From Litoditis marina (Eukaryota; Nematoda; Chromadorea; Rhabditida; Rhabditidae), in the NCBI GenBank assembly GCA_964036275.1, contig OZ038436.1, forward strand, positions 523,001-587,000: a DNA stretch of 64,000 bases, written 5' to 3'. Positions 57,231 to 64,000 of the stretch are shown here, piece by piece. The notes beneath the pieces were generated by a model. The model saw only the letters and a list, made by a program, of their open reading frames with translations, made no database searches and had not been told where the DNA came from. Each line of letters begins with the position of its first letter. The first letter of the stretch is position 1. The position numbers and the translations under genes were made by a program.

Positions 57231-58275
57231 TTACCGAATATTAACTTCTCACAAACTCCCCAGGCACAAATGTCGTTTCAATCGTTTGACACTGCAAAAT
57301 TGCATCTTATACAATGAGAGCGTAACCCAGAAAACCACTCTCTTTGCGTTTTCTATATACTCGAATCTCGTTGCCACATCTAATAGAAAGTGTTGTGTTA
57401 AATCACAAATAAACTCATTTCCTAGTCTATTCTATTCCACTTGTCTTGTGCTGACAATCCTTAGAAACAACGATTATAATAATGATTGTTATTTGCCAAC
57501 ATAACATCTCGCGGAACGCTGTAAAACGCGGGCGTTTCGCAACCTAAGCTGTTTAATCGGCTTGTCTCGTTTTTGCTGGGAACAGCTGTGTTGCCCGGAG
57601 GCACGAACAAACATTCTGCATTTGCCCTCAGGCGCTTTATATCAAACCACTTGATGACGGCCTTCTAACCAATTTTTCCTTTTTACTCCACCATTTCGCA
57701 AAGTTTCTGGGTAACCTAACAGTTAAGGTACCTAATCACATGAGCTGGTTACTAGGAAGTTCTAGGTAAACTCAGGCTATTGATATTTCTGTTACTCGAA
57801 GATGGCTAATTCTATTTCTAACCGAATTTCATAGATAACCTAACAGTTTTCTTCTAACCGTCTTCTTTGGTTACCTGTGTAGGCAACCCTTTATTAACCT
57901 AAAAAGAACCGACAAACGCTTTATCTTCATCAAACCCTTCGATGACGGCCTTCTCACCAACTTTGTATTCATCACCCAACCTTTTTGGAAACTTTTCCAA
58001 TCCTATTTCTAAAAGTTTTTCGGGTAACCTAACTGTTTTGATATCTTTCTCTGGTTATATTTGTAGGTTACTCGGCAGTTTTTTTAGGCGGTTACCGTTT
58101 CTATGCGTATTTTAGGTGACCTGACCATTTTGGTACCTTTTCTCCGAATCAGGTGATTACTGTTAGCCCAATATTGAACCGCTCGACGATGGCGAATATG
58201 GTTCAACTGTTATGTGTCTGTTTGAATCGTACTTCCAAGAAACCCTACCTTTTTGCTACCCTTTTCGGCCAATTC

Positions 58276-58513
58276 TATATGTAACCGGGATCTTTGGTAA
58301 CCTGGCCGGTTTTTAGGTAACCCGTTTTTCAGGATACCTCACAGGTAACCGGTAGGTGACCTGAAACTAAATTTCGGTGACCGTACAAACTAACTGTTAA
58401 AACCAAGATATACGTTAGAGGAACAGGTAACCGATTTTCATTTTAGGTTGCCAACCGGTTACTTACCCAGGTTACCTGAAAAATAGGTTACCAAAAAACC
58501 CGGTTACATATAG
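58276..58513. mobile_element. GGTTACC foldback MITE, second unit (right copy)
   Basis: Duplicate of 10990-11232, with ATATGTAACCGG and CCCGGTTACATAT ends preserved. Confidence 0.55.
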
Positions 58514-61500
58514 AACTGACCACCTTCTTCTGGTCACCTATGTAAGTAACCGTTCATTCGTAATAGACTTTTATGAGCAAATATCTGAAATGGTTCAGAA
58601 TGAAAACTGAGCCAATATTTGTAAGTGAGATGATTAGCGAACCGTGAAAAAATATATTTGACACTTATATAGTTTGAGATAAATCATAAGAAACTCCAGC
58701 GTTTCACGGAAGACACTTGGAGTTTCAAACATAAAAAGCAGTTCATTTCAAGTACGCGGCGTAATAGATTTTGACGTGACACGCCGAAAAGAAAAAAAAA
58801 CGCGTTCAGAAGTAAGTTATACTGGAAGTAAATTGAACAGTCACGTGAAGTTGGCAATCTAATGAGGCATCGTGCACTTTTTCATTGCACTTTTCTGAGT
58901 TTTTCTGTGTTTAACATCTTTCACGTGACTGTGCAATTGACTAACAGAATACACCGATTTGAACTGATAACAATGTTTTCTTGGTCAATTCCTTCTTAAA
59001 CCGGTTGTTAGGTAACCTTATCGGTTATGTTGATATTTTCTAACCTGAAATTAACCGAAAAACCTAGACCCGGTGCCCACTGTCCATTTACTAACGGTAA
59101 AACCCAACTTTTGGGTTGAATGGAAGGTTAACCGGTATTGTGTTTAGGGTTTTTACTGGTTACCCACTCATAGCTGAGAAGAAGTAAGCTAGAAAAGATA
59201 GGTTACGAGAGAAGCCGGTTAGATGAAGGATTTCCCCTTTTTACTAGAAACGTGGGCACCGCGCGCGTAAAAAGTGTGACCATAAAACGTAAAAGAAGTT
59301 GTAACTTCTGTTCTTTCATAATTGTTTCCTAAAACTTATTGCTTTTAAAAGCCTCTGCGTTATTTAGCTCAGATAATATTTTATTATTATAACTTATGGT
59401 TTGGAACGAGAATGCATCGTTGTTTTCTGAAAAGTAATGGATACATACACCTCCTGCGACATTTCAGTGAAATAAGTGCGATCCAGTTTGAGATCGACTG
59501 CAAAGTTCATGTACTGAATGTAACGACATTTTGAATATTTGTGTAAATGCTGTTTTCTTTTGTTCCAAGCTAACAACAGAATTAACGAGAATTTTAATAG
59601 TCTTTCGTGTCGAAAACAGTCAAAAAGCCCTTTTGGATGTCCAGAAACCTCGAAATTCGTTTAGATGTTTCAAATAGGACAGAACATGAATCAAATATCG
59701 AAAACATCTCTTAGGTAGGTCGCCCTCTTTTGCCGCTTTTGTAGTTTGATCCAGTGGTTTTTCGGTCTCAATTTGAGAAAGTAAAGTGCCGAATTCAATC
59801 TACCACTCAACTATGATAATATCCTATTAGAAAGAAAAAAGGATGTGTATAGTATAATAAGATAAAGTTAAACTCTCTAATTATAGAAACGAAAAATAGA
59901 AAGATAACATTGTTATGTAAACATAGAAACCTCTGATCTCCTATGTTTACAACTACTACCAATATTTCTACAAAAAGTGGTTTTTAGCTAAATTTTCCAG
60001 TCTTTGTTTTATGATCATTAGTGGATGGAGGAATGACAGTTTACACTGGCGTATACAGTTACCAGACCCGTTCGGCGGTAATCCAATTAAACAAATCAGT
60101 CATTTTCTACCATTTCACAATCGACGTTCATTCTCATTTTCCATTAGACATTTGAGTGATTCTAGCATTAATATAAAAATGCTTCTTCAATTTCTTTTCT
60201 TCAATTTGATTATATTTTTGTTTATCTCTAAATTTACTTATTGTGTTACAGTTACAAAAGGTACAAAAAGTAAGAGTAAAGTTACAAAAGTTGGTTGAGT
60301 CAAAACTTGTGCCCCCCCCCCCCTTTCTCTACCTCTTTTTTATCTGTCGCTGTAATCTTTATGTGTCGGTCGAAAAGTCGTCAATGTGTTCAAATTGGCT
60401 CATATTTGAGGGGGCGTTCTCTTCCCTCTTTATTTTGCGTATTTCGTTGTATCAGCTGGCAACTACCCCACCGACTGTCGTTTATTTGGCGCCAAAGTTA
60501 CGTTTTCTAGTTATAATATCAAATTATGGTATAACAATGATATTGTTACTGTTAATTTTGATATTAATACCGTTATCATTCTTATAATCCATATCATAAA
60601 TCATCATTTTTCAAGTCAGGTCAATAAGTTTATTCATACTTTTTCGATAAACTCAAACCTGAGTTTCACTACTTTAACGCTTTCCGTATTGCCAAAATAG
60701 AAATCTATACTACGCTAACTATATTATAGTGTTTTAAACTTGAAACACAATTGTAATGTAAATATGCACGGCGTTTATCTATACAGACAGTGAAACACTT
60801 GACCTCTTCTAGTTCATACGATAAATAAAGATTTCATACAAGTTTTGATTAATTAAAATTAACCTTGAGAAAAAAAAATGGAAGAGGCGAATATTTTTTT
60901 CTTACTAACCTTACTGCGTAATCGTCAATACAAACTAAGACTACCTCTAAAAACTTCAGTTCGAATATATAAGATATTCCTGAATTCGCGAAATTCTTGA
61001 GGGAGTCTGTTTATTTGTTCATGACTCAAGTTTCACTGATTTTTTGCTGTTTTATCAGCGAGCGACACCCACTTTTGACGGCATTTAATCACCTTTTGAT
61101 GGTTTGTCGGCTTTTCACCAAATGTTGAATGATTGGAACATTTTTCTGAACATTCCTCAACATACAAAATAGAAAAGTACGTTTCCATCATGTACAGTCG
61201 GTCATAAACGTTGTTCTTAAATTGAAAAATTTCCAGCAAATGTGAAAAAACTGGAACATTTTTCTGAGCATTTCTCCCTGTCACGAAGTTTCCCTTCAAA
61301 TTTTGTGTATCATTACGTTGTAATTAGAGATAGAACACTTTTATTAAACTTTTTTCATCTAAATTCATCTCCAAAGCAAACAAATATCTAAAATCATGCG
61401 TATTTCCAAAATTTCCGAATAATCCAAGTACTGGTGCAAAAGTGTTTTCTTTTAGCCCAGTGTTTCACACACAAAATTTCGAAGCAACAGATTGTTTACT

Positions 61501-62062
61501 ATTTTTTCATTTCGTTTGTTCTTCATTTCATTACCGACAATCACATTGCGCTTGGAGAAATTGAGAGGAAGCCAGACATTTCGCCAACGCGTGTAAATGT
61601 ATGCATCTGACGCTCACTCGAATGTTTTGTATTGACTATATAGCATAGTCTAATTTAAAGCAGTGGTATTGCATTTTTTTCTTCTATTTACGAATGAAAC
61701 ATGAATAAAAACAAATAAACTTTGAAAAATACTTAGATACAATCATTCCAAGTAGTAATTATAGTGCTCACATTTCCCAACTGGACTCATTGGCAGCGTG
61801 CCAAAAACTTTGGAAGACTGATATTCAGAGAAAACAGATTTTACGAAAGGTTTCCTTGAATACGTAATATAACAAACAGGAAGAACCCTTCACATAAATT
61901 TCTACTATTTACATGTTCAAAAACTGCTTTGAAATTTCATTGGCAAGCTGCCCAAGTCCAGTTGGGAAATGTGCGAACTATACCCCATCACTTTCTGTGA
62001 TTGACAACTAAAGTTAAGTTTCCCTTTCTCTCTCTGTGTGTCTCTATGTTTTTTTATTTCGG
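58514..62062. other. Duplicated intergenic DNA upstream of CLIC copy 2
   Basis: Copy of 11233-14910. Lacks the extra DNA found at 12910-13075 in the left copy. No exon chain. Confidence 0.5.
61614..61644 (+). promoter_or_regulatory. Bipartite GTTTT/TATATA motif
   Basis: CACTCGAATGTTTTGTATTGAC then TATATAGC, upstream of CLIC copy 2. Confidence 0.4.
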
Positions 62063-62116
62063 TCTCTCTCTCTCCCTCTCTCTCTCTCTCCCCCTTATAC
62101 CTCTTTCCATTCCAGT

Positions 62117-63828
62117 ATGTCCTCCTACCGTACCACCCTATGGCTCCGTGCCGGTGTCGACGGCGCCAGAGTCAGTGGAGATCCCTCCGCCCACCACATT
62201 TTCATGCTTCTTCTTCTCAAATCAGCAAACGATGAGAGACTGCGATTCGATGTGAAAACAGTCAACGAATCGAAACCTCCACCGGAATTTCGCGAGGTAA
62301 TACTTCTGAATTATTGACGTGAAAAGCTGTGTGTGAAAGTTCACGTGATCTAAGAATAAGTCGTGTAATACGTGAAATATTTCTGAGAAATATTTACCTT
62401 AAGGAAGTAGTGTATTTTTCAACGTGATTGTCTAATCGATAAGGCTACGCAGAGAAAGAGACTTTGTTATAATCGAATGGCCTTAGCAACTTTATCAGAA
62501 ATTTAACTAACCATAACTAACTGAACAACTTGCAACTGCATTTGTCTACAAGATCGAAAGAGTTAATCTCCACAACATGAGATGTATTTTCATTAGTTCT
62601 GATGAGAGAGAACGTGTTTGCATTTGACTCTCATTATATGATTTACAATAATGGACAAACGTCAACCATGTTGTGAGGTTTTCATTGAGAAGAGTTATTT
62701 GGTATTGAGTGCAAATTAAAAAAATCCAACGATTACCTGAAGACTAACCAAATCTTCTCATCTGAATGTTTCACGCATCTCATACCAGTGAAAGAACCTT
62801 CTAAGGTTTGATGAGATTAGGCCAAATAGAAGTAGTAAAACATCATATACGGAACTTAAAACAGTCGGCTGATTTAAACAATAAACTTCAGGCCGGTCTG
62901 CGCCACGCGCCGGCGCTTCAAATCTCAGAAGACGAGGCTTTCTCGCACGAGGACGAAATTTTGGACGAATTGGAAAGTTACGAGCCGAAAAAACGAGCGT
63001 GTGAAGACGCGGAAAACGCCACTGCAGACGTGTTTCGAACATTTGCGTTTTTCATAAAAGACAAGGAAAAAGACGGAAAGGTAAGAAAGAGTTAATAAAG
63101 GGGTGAGCAACGGGTAGTTGTAGTTTGATGCGACATCACAGCAGAAACTCTGATTAATCAAACTACAAACACAGTAATACAACTGAATAACTGAGTTTTT
63201 AGGGTGATAAGAAGGCTCAAAAAACGTTGAGGCCGGATCGGAAAACTTTAAAGTGGAGCCTGTGCTATTGAACATTTAGAGTTCGGCGTGGAAAAAGCGA
63301 AATACCTTGATGAACCACTAATATTTCAAAATATGGATTCTATTGTTAAAGTCGGAAAACCAATCATGATTTCCAATAATTGTTCTCTATTAAGGCGTTT
63401 TCAACTGAATTATCTCGAATAGACAGCTATTTATCCTCGGTCGAGACAAAGTTTTTGACTGGAGATGAACCGAATTGGCTGGACTGTTTGGTTCTACCGC
63501 GGTTACACTCCTTCAAAATAGCAGCCAAGGTACGAAACATTGGAGCAATGTAAATTTGGTTTGCACATAGTTTTTCCATTTTTCGGTTTCACTCAGTTTA
63601 GTTGAATGTTTCACAATAATCGACAACCTTTTCCACACGCAAAAAGTGTGAAATTATAGTTATGTTTTAATCACAATTATTATTGTGAATAACATTAAAA
63701 TAATATCTTTCATTTCTTTGTAGGCTTTGAAAGACTATGATTTTCCTTCGGATCTTCCATTTCTCTCAAATTATATGAAACATGGATACGAACTGAAGAT
63801 ATTTACTACAAGCTGTCCGTGTGATCAG
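62117..63828 (+). CDS. CLIC/EXC-4-like protein, copy 2 (last exon outside window)
   Basis: Exons 62117-62296, 62892-63080, 63395-63529 and 63724-63828 match copy 1 in length and phase. The final exon, expected at about 64085, lies beyond the window. Visible replacements are Val to Ala at residue 12 and, in exon 4, Gln to Pro and Lys to Asn (DLPFLSN). The exon 4 acceptor is TTTGTAG rather than TTTGGAG. The exon 2 donor is GTAAGA rather than GTGAGG, nearer the nematode consensus. The ATG again follows a CCAG acceptor by one base. No frame damage is seen, so both paralogues are probably expressed (inference). Confidence 0.8.
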
Positions 63829-64000
63829 GTAGTTGATTAAATATCAATATATATTTAATATCAGGTTACAAAAACATTGAACGAAATAGAGTTTGATTAC
63901 TGTACAACTAAACGAAACACGGAAATGAAATGAGCGTACGTTGTTCGCACATAAACGTTTCAGATATTCTTTATATCTACGTTTCTCGCGATCGGATAAT

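Larger units (their letters stand above)
56268..64000. repeat. Segmental duplication, right copy (runs off the window)
   Basis: Direct copy of 9418-16870. It includes both GGTTACC MITEs (57036-57230, 58276-58513), the intergenic DNA and the CLIC gene. Confidence 0.85.

Overview
The window looks like nuclear DNA of a nematode, probably rhabditid-like. It is AT-rich. Introns are short to moderate with TTTTCAG-type acceptors, two ATGs sit 1-4 nt after such acceptors (as in trans-spliced genes), and the best-recognised gene is a CLIC/EXC-4-like protein. Most of the sequence is mobile-element debris and diverged duplications. No bacterial or organellar features were seen.

Layout. 0-9.2 kb: nested dispersed repeats (called Rep-A, Rep-B and Rep-C here) with several small foldback elements and a 1.5-kb foldback transposon (2.9-4.4 kb). 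9.4-17.2 kb: a block ending in a complete five-exon CLIC-like gene. 17.2-24.2 kb: gene-poor DNA rich in a recurring promoter-like motif. 24.5-28.7 kb: a CR1/L2-like LINE on the minus strand with a broken ORF2. 28.7-30.7 kb: a young, 5'-truncated RTE-clade LINE with a fully open RT ORF, flanked by a perfect 181-bp direct repeat. 30.9-31.5 kb: three tandem 208-bp units. 32.2-33.6 kb: a predicted four-exon, 91-aa gene on the minus strand. 34.5-44.4 kb: duplicated motif-bearing units, a Ty3-like RT fragment, a decayed SF1 helicase and a second foldback transposon carrying a (TG)n tract of about 350 bp. 45.5-50.25 kb: a phase-consistent ten-exon gene (279 aa, unknown function, two related Cys modules, acidic tail). 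52-56 kb: further copies of the left-end repeats. 56.3-64.0 kb: a second copy of the 9.4-16.9 kb block, with a second CLIC gene cut by the window edge before its last exon.

The most interesting pattern is a bipartite element found about 40 times on both strands. It has a core close to (C)GAATGTTTC or GCGGTC..GTGTTTCAG, followed after about 8-14 nt by a TATA-like stretch. It occurs in several unrelated repeat families, and in one subclass it is better conserved than its flanks. It resembles a SNAPc-type PSE plus TATA box and the GTTTC core of nematode piRNA (Ruby-type) promoters. I therefore suggest a field of small-RNA transcription units. This is inference; small-RNA or 5'-end sequencing would decide it.

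Gene models were built by hand from splice signals and reading-frame phase. No database search was possible.
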